Shown here: piece after piece, positions 9,751 to 21,451 of the stretch
Layout: every line of letters begins with the position of its first letter
How positions within the stretch are numbered: the stretch's first letter is position 1
Source of the DNA: Humulus lupulus
Lineage: Eukaryota > Streptophyta > Magnoliopsida > Rosales > Cannabaceae
Direction: 5' to 3'
NCBI RefSeq assembly: GCF_963169125.1
Contig: NC_084802.1
Span: forward strand, 19,747,107 to 19,811,106
DNA length: 64,000 nucleotides
The notes under the pieces: model-generated
What the model saw: only the letters and a program-made list of their open reading frames with translations
Told to the model about the DNA's origin: nothing
The model's database searches: none
Translations under genes and position numbers: made by a program

Positions 9751-12279
9751 ATGAATCGCTTCGACTATAGGGGAGGTGACAACCATACAAATTCTGACAC
9801 TTCCATTCCGTAATCGAGCGATACTCCTCAAAGCAGTGACTCTTCATCGAAGTCTCCTAGCAGTCGCACCCCCGAGGATCGTCTTCGCCGTCTTAAAAAG
9901 ATCTTTCCCCGATCAGCCTTATATTTCCTCCACGAAGAACAGTTTCTCAATCAACAGGCTGAGCAGTCAGAAATGAAGGTAAAGAAATCTAACAGACTTC
10001 CTCAGGACCAGAACCCTCAGGTAGCTCGCAGAGCGGCACAGAAAGTAGTGGAACGCAGTGAGGTTCGAACTGCGGCTTCTTTAAGACCGCCTCGTCAGAC
10101 ACAAAAACCCAGCAAGCCTTGGAGAAAAATTGTTCAGAAATTTACCACCGAGATTCAGCAATTTGCCGTTCAAAACCCAAGAAAAGACGGAGAAGAAACA
10201 CCTTCTTGGTTTACAGCCAAACCCTCCAAACTTAACCCTGGCATGTTCGAGAAACATATTCAAGCCTCGGGCCTGAGAGGGGCTAACGTGATATGTCTGC
10301 GCCCTCATCAGAGAGCCAACAAGCCTGGCGGACCATACTGTGCCTGGTCTAGGCACCACGTATAAGCAAGAGCTACCATCCCGCTGCTTTCTTTCTTTCG
10401 ATCAGTAGCGGACTACTTCAACGTCTTTCCTTTTCAGATTGTCCCCAATGGGATTCAGGCGTTGTCTGCTCTATACATCCTTTACTTCCTGCAAGGCTGG
10501 GATCCACCCACTCCTCATGAAGTGCATTATCTCTTCGACTTCAGAACCAACCCGAGCCACAAGAATACAGGCTTTTTCCACCTCTTCCACAGGCATAAAG
10601 GGATTAAATACCTCCATGGTATCGCTCATAAGTCAAATCCTGGAAATACTATACAGAGTATTTTCTTACTTCAGACATCAAAGTCAACAACTTAGCCTTT
10701 ACACATGTGGGTCCATTTCACCAGCCATTGCCTACCAAGGAAATGTGTTCCCGAGCAGAAGAATTGGCTAATATGTGCACCGAGGAGAAGAACATGAAAG
10801 AGTTGGTTACTGTGGATAATCTTCAGATGGTGGGGTTGCTACCAAGTAACCAGAACATCATAGTAGAGAGTACTACTGAGGAAGCGAATGCAACTGACCA
10901 GTCCAATGCTGATACTGAGGTAGTGACCGATCAGTTCTCTCCCAGACCGTCTCCCTACTCTCGTAGACCAGGTGACCTTATCATTAGGGAACCCCAGCCA
11001 GAGGATCAACGCAGACATGTTATTCCCACATAGCCTGGGAAAGGAAAGACCATCCAGCTTCATAGAGACTTAAGCTCATCATCTGAGGAAGAGGATGACT
11101 TCCTTGACCAAATCCAAAACTCAGGTCTAGTAGTCATAGTGAGATGTTTGATTTTAAATAACTTGGTTATATGAGATTTATACAGCTATCTGGTAGTTGT
11201 AAAGTATTTACCCACATATTGCTTTACTTTTTACTTACAAATCTTGTGTTTACTCTTTTGCAGATTCAGATATGTTCAAGCAATTCAACAACACTCTTGC
11301 CCAAAAGAGGAAATCTGGGGAAGGAAGTGGCTCAAACCCCCCAAGCAAAGTTTCAAGGACAACCCCGACCAGCCAAGGAAGACAACCCGAGGAGCCGATT
11401 ACAATCCTGCAACTGACCCCTTCGTCGATTTCTCCCTCTGCGAGCCTAACCCCCACTCGCCTGATTGGCTTAAGTGAGGCCCTTCACACTGCTAGTAACA
11501 TTGGGAAGGAACTGCTTGACCAAACCCTTCATGATGCTTCAATGATTCAAAGCTTTGAATCCTTGCCTCAGCTTAGTGTTGAAGTCGTCTTACAAAGAGG
11601 ACTCGCTCAGCTGATGAATGTAAGTATTTTATCACAAGACAGTTTGTTATTAATCATTTTTTACTTGTAGTAACTTCTTGTTTTCCATGCAGTCGTTTAT
11701 CACTATCAGCCACGCTCAGCATCGAGCAGTAGACTACAAGGAATTGATCAAGGTCTTAAATGATCAACTAGCGGACGCCCAAACTACAGTGGAGACTTTA
11801 ACTTCCTCAGAAAAGATTTCAAATCCAAGGTGGAGTAGGCAGAGAAGACCGTGGCTGAGCGGAATGAGTCTCTTAGGGGACTGGCTGACGAAAACCAAAA
11901 TTAAACTCAAATCAACAAGTCATTGACTGATCAGCTAGAGAAATTGACTCATGAGAACGAGGAGCTAAAGCGAGAGAAAGAAGCCGATCTCGCTCGCTAC
12001 GAGGAAATTTGTTTCAATTGCTTTTACCAGGTGTGGAAGCTGAACAAACCTCTCAACCTCAACTTTCTCACAGAGGAGGCCAAGGCAGATGAGCTTGCCA
12101 AATGCAAGGCAAAGGCTGCTGAGGAGGCAGCTAATCCTGCTGGTACCACACATTTTCCCCCACGCTATCGTTTCGACCGGAAGAAGCCACTGATGCTGAG
12201 AAAGGTGTTGATCAACCCGAGTGACAACCTGACCAGGGAGCCCCATAGCCGACCAGTGAGCCTCCATCCGACCAGCTGA
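9751..12279 (+). pseudogene. Antisense gene of element B (putative gypsy-type transposon protein), broken
   Basis: The ATG at 9751 lies directly after the leader intron and starts MNRFDYRGGDN; a TAA follows after 20 codons. The frame then reads on through RRLKKIFPRSALYFLHEEQF, a basic segment and SGLRGANV to about 10364, where a second stop occurs. Next comes FFRSVADYFNVFPFQIVPNG and ALYILYFLQGW, typical of the 'putative gypsy type transposon' family. A one-base frame change near 10655 leads to NNLAFTHVGPFHQP. Likely introns are 11139-11263 and 11620-11692. The last exon is coiled-coil-like (LEKLTHENEELKREKEADLA) and ends with a TGA at 12277-12279. Tat elements are known to carry such opposite-strand genes; the function is unknown. 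Confidence 0.75.
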
Positions 12280-13188
12280 CTCTTTAGCATACTAGTAGAC
12301 ATTTATTTTCTATTTTGCTACTATACTTTTGCTCGTATGGTCAAGCTATTGGCATGAACACTTCACTTTTTTAGACTTAATCATTTAAAAGTTTTATTAC
12401 ATAGATGCCTTATATTTTCATATGAGTACTTAGTTTTCTAACTTAGAAATTCTAAAAATTTCATAAGTTACTACTAAGCATGCTTTCTCACATTCTTATT
12501 GCTCTAACATTTTATGAGCATAGCTTTTTATTTACACACGAATAGTTTCTCTTAACTTAAAATTTTGAAAAAATTCCAAGTTAATTAAGCTTTGTAAAAC
12601 AAGTTAGCTTAACGGCCCTTTTGACTTCAAAGATTTACAAGTCAGTCTGAAAACAAATATCTTTGCTCGTGTTCTTATTGCTTGTGTTGAATTGTATACC
12701 AGTATACCCTATGTGCCCCCCAAGTGATTGAGGGTTGAAAATCCTTGATCACTTGCTACTTGACCAAATTTTTCCGAGCAGTTATTACTCATGAAACACA
12801 TTGAATATACAAAGTATATTTCAGCAGTTAAACACTGCAAAAACATGCATTTATTTAAACGTTGGTCATTCCTCTGATGGATATCGACCAGTTGAACACT
12901 GCCCGATATTTCCTTCAGAGAACCTTTTTTGTTTTAAGTTGTAATGACAGTTGAACACTGCCAAAGCAAGAATAATCAACACATATGCAAAATTTGTAGC
13001 AAGAACGCGCTGCGCGTGATCTCTTTTATTACTCATAAAAAAAAAGGACAAAGCGTGTCTAATTACGAGTCTCAAACAAAATAAAATTGTTCAAAATAAC
13101 ATGACTGGTTAGCAAATAGCCAGTTCACAAACAAACTTAAATAATAAGTTAAACACTTGAGGCAAAGCTACTACTCTGTAAGCAGTAT
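12280..13188. other. Non-coding stretch between antisense gene and integrase of B
   Basis: No open coding sequence in either direction that looks real. The two genes converge here: antisense on the plus strand ends at 12279 and integrase on the minus strand ends at 13189. The only structured feature is the second polypurine tract with hairpin at 12714-12755. Confidence 0.6.
12714..12755 (-). promoter_or_regulatory. Second, internal polypurine tract with hairpin in element B
   Basis: On the minus strand ACTTGGGGGGCA is identical over 12 bases to the tract beside the 3' LTR. It also runs into a hairpin: CAAGTGATTGAGG (12721-12733) pairs with CCTTGATCACTTG (12743-12755) with one mismatch and a 9-base loop. 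The stem sequence differs from the first one, so the pairing rather than the wording is kept. Confidence 0.7.
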
Positions 13189-14853
13189 TTATTGATAATA
13201 TTTCCTCAAGTGTTCGCCATTCCAATAGCTCCTGATCAGCTCTCCATTTAATCGAGCAAGTTTGTAAGTGCCGGGTGGCAAGACTTGCTCAATTTGATAT
13301 GGTCCCTCCCAGTTTGTTCCTAGTACTCCAGCCGTCGGGTCTCTGATGAACACCTTTCTGAGGACCAAATCTCCGACCTGGAACTTTCGATCTCTGATTT
13401 TGGAATTAAAATAGCGGGCCACCTTTTGCTGATGAGCAGCAACTCTCAAGCTTGCGTTTTCTCGTCTCTCCTCAAGGAAATCTAAAGATTCAGCTAGCAA
13501 CTGGTGATTCTCCACCTGGTCGTACATGGTTCTCCGATAAGATGGTGGGTCTACTTCCACAGGTAACATGGCTTCATACCCATATGCCAAGGAAAAGGGG
13601 GTATGACCAGTTGCTGTCCGGGCAGTAGTCCTGTATGACCAAAGGACTTCTAGTAATTCTTCCGCCCAAGCACCCTTAGCTTGCTCTAGATGCTTTTTTA
13701 GAGTATCCTTCAAAGTTTTATTTATGACTTCAACTTGCCCATTGGCTTGCAGATGAGCTACCGAGGAGAAACTTTTCTTGATGCCATGCCTAGTGCAGAA
13801 ATCTGTAAATAAGTCACTATCGAAATGAGTGTCGTTGTCAGAGACTATCTTCTTGGGCAGACCATAGCGACATATTATATTCTTAACCACAAAATCTAAC
13901 ACTTTCTTCGAGGTGATCGTTGATAGTGGTTTGGCTTCGGTCAACTTGGTGAAATAATCCACTGCAACTACTACAAACTGTACTCCTCCTTTCCCTTTGG
14001 GTAGTTTCCTGATCAGATCAATCCCCGATACTGGAAAAGGCCATGGGCTCTGCATTTGCTTCAAGAAATTTGGAGGTGCCCTAGGTACCTTAGAAAATCT
14101 CTGGCATTTATCACACTTCTTCACATACTCCATGGAATCTTCATTCATTGTAGGCCAGAAAAATCCTTGTTCCAAAATCTTTTTAGATAGACTCTGCCCC
14201 CCAGCATGATCTCCACATAACCCCTCGTGCACCTCAGCCAATAAGTTTTTTGACTGGTCGGGTGCTATGCACCTTAGTAGAGGCAAAGAGTACCCTCTTC
14301 TATACAACACCCCATCCATCATGATATACCTAGCAGCTTGCCTCATAACTTTCTTAGCTTCATTACGATTATCTTGGAGGATCCCTTGCTCAAGATAAGT
14401 AATGATGGGTGTCATCCAAGTATCTATTATTGTGATGGGCATGGCTTCTTGTTCATTAATGCTCGGTTCTGCCAAGTATTCCACTAGTACTATATTCAAA
14501 GTTTCAGAATCTTTTGCACTAGCTAATTTTGCTAGAGCGTCTGCGTTAGAGTTCTGCTCCCGTGGCACCAGCTTAATAGTATACTCCTCGAATTGTGCTA
14601 GCAGATCCTTGGTCTTATTCAAGTACGCCATCATGTGTAGGCCCCTTGCTTGATATTCCCCTAAGACTTGGTAGACCACCAATTGGGAATCACTGTTCAC
14701 TTCAACCGACCGGGCACGAACATCTCTAGCCAAGCGCAAGCCTGCTAGGAGGGCTTCATACTCTACCTCATTATTAGAAGTGTTAAATCTGAATCTTAAT
14801 GCGCAATGAATTCGGTGCTTCTCCGACGTGACTAATATAATTCCAGCTCCCAA
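13189..14853 (-). CDS. Second RNase H and integrase part of element B polyprotein, open for 554 codons
   Basis: The first 110 or so residues are an RNase H domain of the second, Tat-specific type: GAGIILVTS, NNEVEYEALLAGLRLA, NSDSQLV and NSNADALAKLA supply the acidic residues, and the first acid (FDDGS) lies just upstream behind a stop. Then comes integrase: zinc part with VHEGLCGDHAGG and CDKCQR, the catalytic core with acids in GIDL, IVSDND and GQVEVIN, and a C-terminal part with GPYQIEQV. The usual GNQF wording is changed to DTHF. The apparent ATG start is only the first Met after a stop; in a functional element this would be the end of one long polyprotein. It inserts element DNA into the host chromosome. 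Confidence 0.9.
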   Translation of the reverse strand: MGAGIILVTSEKHRIHCALRFRFNTSNNEVEYEALLAGLRLARDVRARSVEVNSDSQLVVYQVLGEYQARGLHMMAYLNKTKDLLAQFEEYTIKLVPREQNSNADALAKLASAKDSETLNIVLVEYLAEPSINEQEAMPITIIDTWMTPIITYLEQGILQDNRNEAKKVMRQAARYIMMDGVLYRRGYSLPLLRCIAPDQSKNLLAEVHEGLCGDHAGGQSLSKKILEQGFFWPTMNEDSMEYVKKCDKCQRFSKVPRAPPNFLKQMQSPWPFPVSGIDLIRKLPKGKGGVQFVVVAVDYFTKLTEAKPLSTITSKKVLDFVVKNIICRYGLPKKIVSDNDTHFDSDLFTDFCTRHGIKKSFSSVAHLQANGQVEVINKTLKDTLKKHLEQAKGAWAEELLEVLWSYRTTARTATGHTPFSLAYGYEAMLPVEVDPPSYRRTMYDQVENHQLLAESLDFLEERRENASLRVAAHQQKVARYFNSKIRDRKFQVGDLVLRKVFIRDPTAGVLGTNWEGPYQIEQVLPPGTYKLARLNGELIRSYWNGEHLRKYYQ

Positions 14854-15363
14854 ATGATGTTCGTTTAACGACCCATCATCAAAAAGTTGTCAAGCAGGAA
14901 GATCTTCTCTTTGCTCAGTTACACGCTCTTGCTGGTCGGGGATATCAGCAATCCTAGTACATTCGGCAATAAAATTTTCCAAAGCCTATCCCTTAATAGC
15001 AGACCGTGGTTGGTATTTTATTTTGAATTGGCCCAATTCAACCGCCCATTTAAGTAGACAACTAGATGACTCCGACTTCTGCAAGACTTGACGTAGGGGC
15101 TGGTCGGTAACAACTTTAATGGGATGTGCCTGGAAGTACGGTTGCAATTTGCGAGATGCAAGTACCAAGCAATAGGCCAACTTCTCAATCACAGGATACC
15201 TGGATTCTGCTCCTATCAGTCGCTTGCTAACGTAGTACACCGGATGCTGCACTTTATCTTATTCTCATACTAGAGCATCACTAACAACATGCTCTGTGAC
15301 TGCTGGGTAAATAAAGAGGTCTTCCCCATCAACTTGCTTCAAAAGAACAGGAGGTTGAGCCAA
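14854..15363 (-). pseudogene. First RNase H of element B, broken
   Basis: Right after the C1 insertion the reading resumes as LAQPPVLLKQVDGEDLFIYP, then has two stops near 15260-15275, and goes on with VQHPVYYVSKRLIGAE, LASRKLQPYFQAHPIKVVTD and LLKWAVELGQFKIKYQPR (15252-14986). This is the standard gypsy RNase H that removes RNA during reverse transcription. Another stop ends it, and a TGA stands just before FDDGS of the second RNase H. The N-terminal partner is at 17281-18376 on the other side of C1. Confidence 0.85.
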
Positions 15364-15368
15364 GTGCT

Positions 15369-17275
15369 TGTAGAGTCCAAGAAGTTTACTTAGCTAGTTA
15401 GATAGTAGTATTATAGTAGTAATAGTATTATCTTTATGACTGTGGATTTTTGGTTCAGACCGGGATTTATTTGGACACTCATAGTAGTACTTATAGATTT
15501 TCTAAGTTTAACCTATAGTTTAAGAATATTGATGTTAACCTAAGGTTTGATTAATATGGCTGATATTGAGGATAATATTTATTATACTATAAGGTTTAGA
15601 TGAGAACCAATAGGATTTTAAGCATATGTTATGTATGGGTGATTAAGGATTAAGTATTTAGAGGATTAAATTTAATAAGGGTAAAATTTGAATGCTCTAA
15701 GGTCAGTCAGCAACTTTGAATACGTTTGAGGGCTTAGTCAAGGTTGTTTACTCAATTTGAATTAAGCTAAAAATGTGTAATTTTGCGTTTAAATAATCAG
15801 CGAATGCCGATATATCGCAGCTATAGGGGGCGATATATCGCAACACGTAGATACGGAAAACATGAAATGATGCATGTTTGCCTCGGGCATAATGGTCCAG
15901 GCGATATATCGCCTATAGGGGGCGATATATCGCCTCCTTCATCATATTTTGAAAAGTTTTGAAATTGTTTTCCATTAAGCCCTTCAACCTCTTGATAAGT
16001 CCAGCACCTTTTTGAACGAGTCTTCAGCCTCTACTGAACAACAATTCAAATTATTTTCACCTAAAAAGCCATTATTTTTATTCAAGTAAAATTAAGATCC
16101 TTTCATTCCTAAACTCTATAAATAGGACCTAGTACCCATCCATTATTCATCTTTTGCTCTAAGTTCAGAGGCTGCAAGTTGCTGGGTGAGTGTGAGAATG
16201 TAAACACTTGGGTGGGGAAATCATAAGCTTGATCATCTTAAGCTTATCAAACACTTGGGAAAGTAAGGATTTATAGTATTTCGGTTCGAGGTTTAGATTG
16301 GTCTTACAAGTCTTCAAGGTAACCCAAACTCTAGTTCGCTTCTGTACTTTTCTTTAAAAGTTCTCATAGTCTTCTACTTATTCTAACCTTATTCTTATTT
16401 TGGTTAGGAAATCTAAGAACTCGCACATAAGTTTTTGGTAAGTATTTTCTCAATGGTTTAGTCCTTCCATTCCTTTCAATTATATTCTTCTCTATACTCA
16501 CTCTTTTTCAAATGGTTCTTAGGAGTGTTCCAAAGTCCCAACTCTGTCCTCTTATCCCGGTATTTTTGGTAAGGAAAATAGGATAGAAATTCATATGTTA
16601 TATGTTTTATATGTTATCTTATGTTTCTTATGTTATGATAAGTGTTATGATATGTATGTTTGTAGGCTTGGGCATATGACCCATATGACTAACAAGCCCC
16701 AAATAGATTATGGGCATATGACCTGCTTAGCTAGTAGGACCCCACTAATCTAATGGGCATATGACTTGTTTAGTCTATGGGACCCCAAGTAATAATGGCC
16801 ATTATAGTATGTGCATGAAATAAGTGTAATGTTATGTTTTTATGTTTCTTATGAAATTTATGTATATGAACTATGTGGTAGATTTTCCTTGCTGGGCATT
16901 AGGCTCATTCCTTTTTGTTTATATGTGCAGGAAAATAGCTATAGTGGCGGTAAGATTCGTGGATGCTTGGGAGAATGTGTATCGGTGATGAATGGATTCA
17001 AGGAGTCGAGAGTTCGATTTTCGAGGATGTAGTCTTCTTTTTATGGTTTTACATGTATTTTCCGCACTTGCTATGTAACTCCTTTTTATTTTAAATTATG
17101 TTTTGTTTTTAAAACAATGGGATCCCATATCCTACTTGATATTTTATGTAAGTAACTCTTATTTTTACAAGTTTCCTAATAAAGTTATGGTATTTTCACA
17201 ATGTAAGTTTTATTAAGGATTAGTATGTATAGTTTCGTTAATGGTCCAAAAGTCTAGAGTAGTTAGGTCATTACA
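15369..17275 (+). mobile_element. C1: solo LTR inserted in element B
   Basis: It starts TGTAGAGTCC and ends GGTCATTACA, with GTGCT on both sides (15364-15368 and 17276-17280). At 1907 bases with a TATA box (TATAAATA at 16117-16124) it looks like an LTR in plus orientation, and there is no internal region, so recombination between two LTRs has probably removed the rest. Four copies of the palindrome CGATATATCG lie at 15808, 15831, 15902 and 15923. A tandem GGGCATATGAC array is at 16660-16800. C2 and C3 are relatives on the other strand. Confidence 0.88.
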
Positions 17276-17280
17276 GTGCT

Positions 17281-18376
17281 CCTTTATGGCTTGAAAAGCT
17301 TGCTCACATTCTTCCGTCCATTCAAACTTCTTGCTTCCTCTAAGCAAGTTAAAAAACGGGACACACTTGTCCGTCGATTTAGAGATGAACCTGCTTAGAG
17401 CAGCAATCCGCCCAGTCAAGCTTTGCACATCCTTAATTCTGGCCGGAGACTTCATTTCTGCGAGCGCCTTTATCTTTTCTGGATTTGCCTCTATTCCTCG
17501 TGAGTTCACAATAAACCCAAGAAATTTTCCAGAACTTACTCCAAACGAGCATTTGAGGGGATTCAACTTCATGATGTACTTTCTCAATACTGCAAAGCAT
17601 TCCTCCAAATCTCGTACATGTCCTTCAGCTTCCTTCGAGTTCACCAGCATGTCGTCTACGTACACCTCCATATTCTTGCCAATTAAGTCACAGAACATGC
17701 CATTCACTAAACGCTGGTATGTGGCTCCCGCGTTCTTTAAGCTGAATGACATGACCTTATAACAGTACAAACCTAAGTCTGTTCGGAAACTGGAATGCTC
17801 CTCATCAGGAGGGTGCATACTAATCTGGTTATACCCTGAGTAAGCATCCATGAAGGACAATGTTTCATGACCAGAGGTCGCGTCCACCAACTGGTCTATT
17901 CTTGGCAAAGGAAAACAGTCCTTTGGACATGCTTTGTTCAGGTCGGTAAAGTCCACACAAGTCCTCCACTTTCCATTGGACTTGGGCACTAACACTGGGT
18001 TTGAAACCCAGGCAGGGTAATATGCCTCCCTTATAAACCTATTTTCCTTTAGCCACTCCACCTCTTCCTTGAGAGTCTTTGCTCGATCCTTGTCGAGCAA
18101 CCTCCTCTTCTGTTGCACTGCTGGATAGTTTCCGTCCATGTTGAGCACGTGGCTGATCACAGTTGGTCAGATACCCACCATATCCTTGTGAGACCAGGCG
18201 AAGACATCTTGATTCCTCCGCAAAAATTCTACCAGTTGTGCTTTCACTTCTACTTTCATCTTTTTTCCAACCTTGACCCCTTTGGTCGGGTCATTCTCAT
18301 CTATTAGAACCTCCTCTAACTCCTTAGCAGGTCCCACCTCACTTTCATAATCCCCAAAGCGAGGATCAAAGTCCAT
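17281..18376 (-). pseudogene. Reverse transcriptase of element B, one stop, cut by C1
   Basis: 18376-18167 gives the linker (MDFDPRFGDYESEVGPAKEL... FAWSHKDMVGI), then a stop. 18160 onward carries the polymerase: LVPKSNGKWRTCVDFTDLNK, FPLPRIDQLVD, SFMDAYSGYNQI, FSLKNAGATYQRLVN and the catalytic YVDDMLV. The fingers, palm and thumb order is normal. It ends in FQAIKEH where C1 is inserted; the codons after that belong to C1. It would copy element RNA into DNA. Confidence 0.92.
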
Positions 18377-18580
18377 TCCCTCGCTTTGGGCAACGCCTTA
18401 TTTGGTGACTTTATCACCGGATGGGGCTTGTTGTTCACTCAAACCAAGAGTGCTTTCTTGGAGAAGCTCCTCAAACATTCCTCCTCGATTGGCCACGACT
18501 GTAATGCTTTGGTCGACATCCATCTCGTCTACCTCCTCCCTATCGGCACATACAATCATGTTGTTTTCTTTGGCCCCCTT

Positions 18581-19450
18581 TCATGCTTTGGCCACCGAGG
18601 CATTGTAACATTCTCTAACTTCTCTCTGGTCTCCCCGGACACACACTACACCTGCACCAGTCGGGAACTTCATAGAAAGGTGCCATATAGAGACTATCGC
18701 ATGCAAGGTCATGAGTAGTGGTTGACCAATAACCACATTATAGGCGGACAGGCAGTCGACTATCAAAAACATTGTCATAACTGTCTCATGCTTGGGAGCA
18801 TCCCCCGTTGTGACTGGTAACTTTATCGTTCCAGCTGGTGACAACCCTTCTCTAGTAAATCCATAGATGACTTGAGAGCATGGCTTCAAGTCGTTGATAG
18901 ATAGTTTCATCCTTTCAAAGGATGATTTGTAGATAATGTTCATAGAACTACCTATGTCGACCAGGCATCTCTTCACCTTCATATTTTCTATTTGGACTGT
19001 CACGACGAGAGGGTCATTATGAGGATATCTCATGTGTCGTGCATCATCTTCAGTGAAAGCGAGGGACTCTCTTTCGTACCGTGGGTTCTTCAGAGGCCGC
19101 TCCTCTACAGTCATGACCTCGGACGTTGATGCTGCGTCCAACTCATGTCGGAGTGTTCGAGCATATCTCTCCCTTGCCTTGTTGCTATCCCCAGCCAGAT
19201 GTGGACCTCCACATATGGTGTCTAGAGTGAAGTCCACAGGCTCGGGTTGCAAAGGTGGGAATCGCTGCCGCTTAAACCCAGGATTATTGTTACTTCCCTC
19301 TCCTTGGGTCTTTTCTGCTCGATATTTTTTCAATTTCCCCGATCAGAGGAGAAACTCTATCTCGTCCTTGAGATGATTGCATTCATTCCTGTCGTGACCA
19401 TAGTCTCCATGGAAACGACAGAACTTATTCAAATCTCTCTTACTCATCTC
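18581..19450 (-). pseudogene. Zinc knuckle and aspartic protease of element B
   Basis: From 19450 the reading is MSKRDLNKFCRFHGDYGHDR followed by NECNH, a CX2HX4HX4C-type zinc knuckle at the end of gag, then a stop after EIEFLL. The open part from 19333 has the protease: RCLVDIGSSMNIIY with the catalytic Asp, a flap-like stretch with LPVTTG and the AYNVVIGQPLL motif near the C-terminal side. The active site reads D-I-G instead of the usual D-T-G or D-S-G. It would cut the polyprotein into working parts. The frame ends at 18581 with ECYNASVAKA. Confidence 0.88.
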
Positions 19451-19474
19451 ATTCTTGATGGGTGGGGGTTTTCG

Positions 19475-21396
19475 CTAGGGGATCTTCTGATGACTTGCGA
19501 GATATATCTCCACTCGGCTGGCCAAAAGAGTAGTGTAATTGGTGAACCGAGGTTCATACTTAGTTGGCTTGTCATTTGGTCCCGACTTAGCCTTCTTTTC
19601 ATTATGACGGTCAGACCTGTTATTCCCACGCTTCTTACCACCACTTTGATCATTTCCACCATTCTTGGGAGGATCAGTCGATCCACTCAGATTGTTCAGG
19701 CCTTTCTCTCCCTTCTCAATCGCGTCATCCAATTTCATATATTTATCTGCCCGGTCAAGAAATTGTTGTAATGCTGAAATTGGGTTGCGATGAATACTGT
19801 CCCATAAAGGACTCCGATAGATTATGCCAGAAGAAATGGCCACCATCTTCCCCTCATCTCCAACTGCAGTTGCTCGGTTGGCTTCTCTCCTGAACCTTTG
19901 TATGTAGTTCTTGAGAGATTCGTCTTTCCCTTGTTTAATATCTGCCAAGTGATTGGCATAAACCGGAGGGGTCCGAGCAGCACTGAACTGTCTGCAAAAC
20001 TCTTTCCTGAAACTTTCCCAATAAGTCATGGAGTTTGGCTTAAATTTCCAATACCACTCTTGGGCAGTGTTAGACAATGTAGTGGGGAAAACTCTACACC
20101 GATAGTCATCACTCACTCCAAGCAGCTCCATTTGGTCTTCGAATTTCCCCACATGCCTTATCGGATCTGCCTTTTCTGTATAAACTGGCAGTACCGGTGC
20201 TTTGTACTTCGCTAGTGGCTGGGCTACTCTAATTCGAGCACAGAACAGGGTGCCACTCCTGTGGTCTACTGGATCGATTGCAGAAGGTCGTTTCGACAGA
20301 CCTTGAACTGCTGCTGTCAGAGCATCAAGCTGGGCTTGGATGCCTGGGGCCACTGCTTGGGACTCATTCTCGGGACCGCCTGGTCGGGCGCTCCTATCCG
20401 ACACACCATCATCAAGTATTTCTACTTGACTGGTAGGTCAGTTCGGATTTCGCCCTTTGACCGGGACGGTCCTTCTTCTATCGGCAATGACATCTCTTAG
20501 ATCCTTCTGAGAGGTATGCCTCCCTAACTGATCGAACACTGTACTCCGAGTTTTTAGGAAGGCTTGCCGCGCGGGACATGCTCCTTGCCACTATGCTGCT
20601 GGTTGGGATGTAGTGGTGGCCTTCCTGTCTGTGTTGGGCGGTCTTTTCCTCCTCGCTGGATGTTGTCATTCTTCTCCTTCGACTGGTCAGTGTGATGACT
20701 ATCAGCTTCATCACAACCATGCCCATCTTTGAAGTGCGAAGTTTCTTTACCTCGAGGAGCTCTATTTTGCTCCTACTCATGTGGAGTTTTCTTTCTGCCT
20801 AACTTGTGACTTTCGGATCTAGAAGTCTCTGATCGGTGGCTCCTTGAAGGGGTTCTGGAGTTCCCCCTTTGGGTTGAGGCAGTGCCCGATCGAACCCCAT
20901 CTTCTTCCCGACCAGGTGGGTTACTACCGCTTCTATTTGGTCCTCGAGAATTGGGTCTGCCAGTGTTTTTTCGACCAGCCTCCGTGGTCCTTGCTCCTTG
21001 GGAAACTGCTCCTCGTGCTGCAGCTTGGGCATTGGCCTGGGCCAGCTGCGTAGCTACCTCCAGAGCGAGTGCAGCCTCGCGATGTCGCCTATCGGCCCCC
21101 TCCTGCTGTCACCTGATCTCTTCACTCCTAGCGTCCATCTCCCGTCTTTGCTGCTCAAATGCAGCCTTCTGCCTAGCCATTTCTTCAGCGAACGACTCCT
21201 GTCTGGCGTTGAATTGTGCCATTTCCTCCTAGAAAGCCCCCATGGCTTCCTGGAGTTGTTCAACCTCTGGAGTCACGTCCTCGAGCAGGACTCTAGGCTC
21301 AGTCTCATGGTCTTGAGGACCATGACCTTCTGATCTAGCAGGCTCTCTAGAGGAACCTGGCTTCTTGGAGGCCGCATTGGTGTTCTTAGGTGCCAT
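19475..21396 (-). pseudogene. gag of element B, several stops
   Basis: The likely start at 21396 reads MAPKNTNAASKKPGSSREPA. Stops follow near 21230 and 21115, between Glu/Arg/Ala-rich helical stretches (RQEDAR-like coiled coil), then comes LVGKKMGFDRALP (21032-20799). The core is 20404-19475, with LSNTAQEWYWKFKPNSMTYW, FCRQFSAARTPP and KNYIQRFRREANRA, the classic retrotransposon gag domain. A basic Asn/Gly/Lys tail and PRFTNYTTLLASRVEIYLA end it. It would form the virus-like particle. The number of stops means it is dead here. Confidence 0.88.
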
Positions 21397-21430
21397 AATG
21401 CTACAGGGATTATCTGTCTTTCTCTTCAGG

Positions 21431-21451
21431 CTCTCAATGAAAGCACCAAAA
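21431..21451 (-). other. Primer-binding site of element B
   Basis: On the minus strand, just after the 5' LTR, the sequence reads TGGTGCTTTCATTGAGAG. It is the same as in element A (1740-1760) and begins with the TGG that pairs with a tRNA CCA end. Confidence 0.7.
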
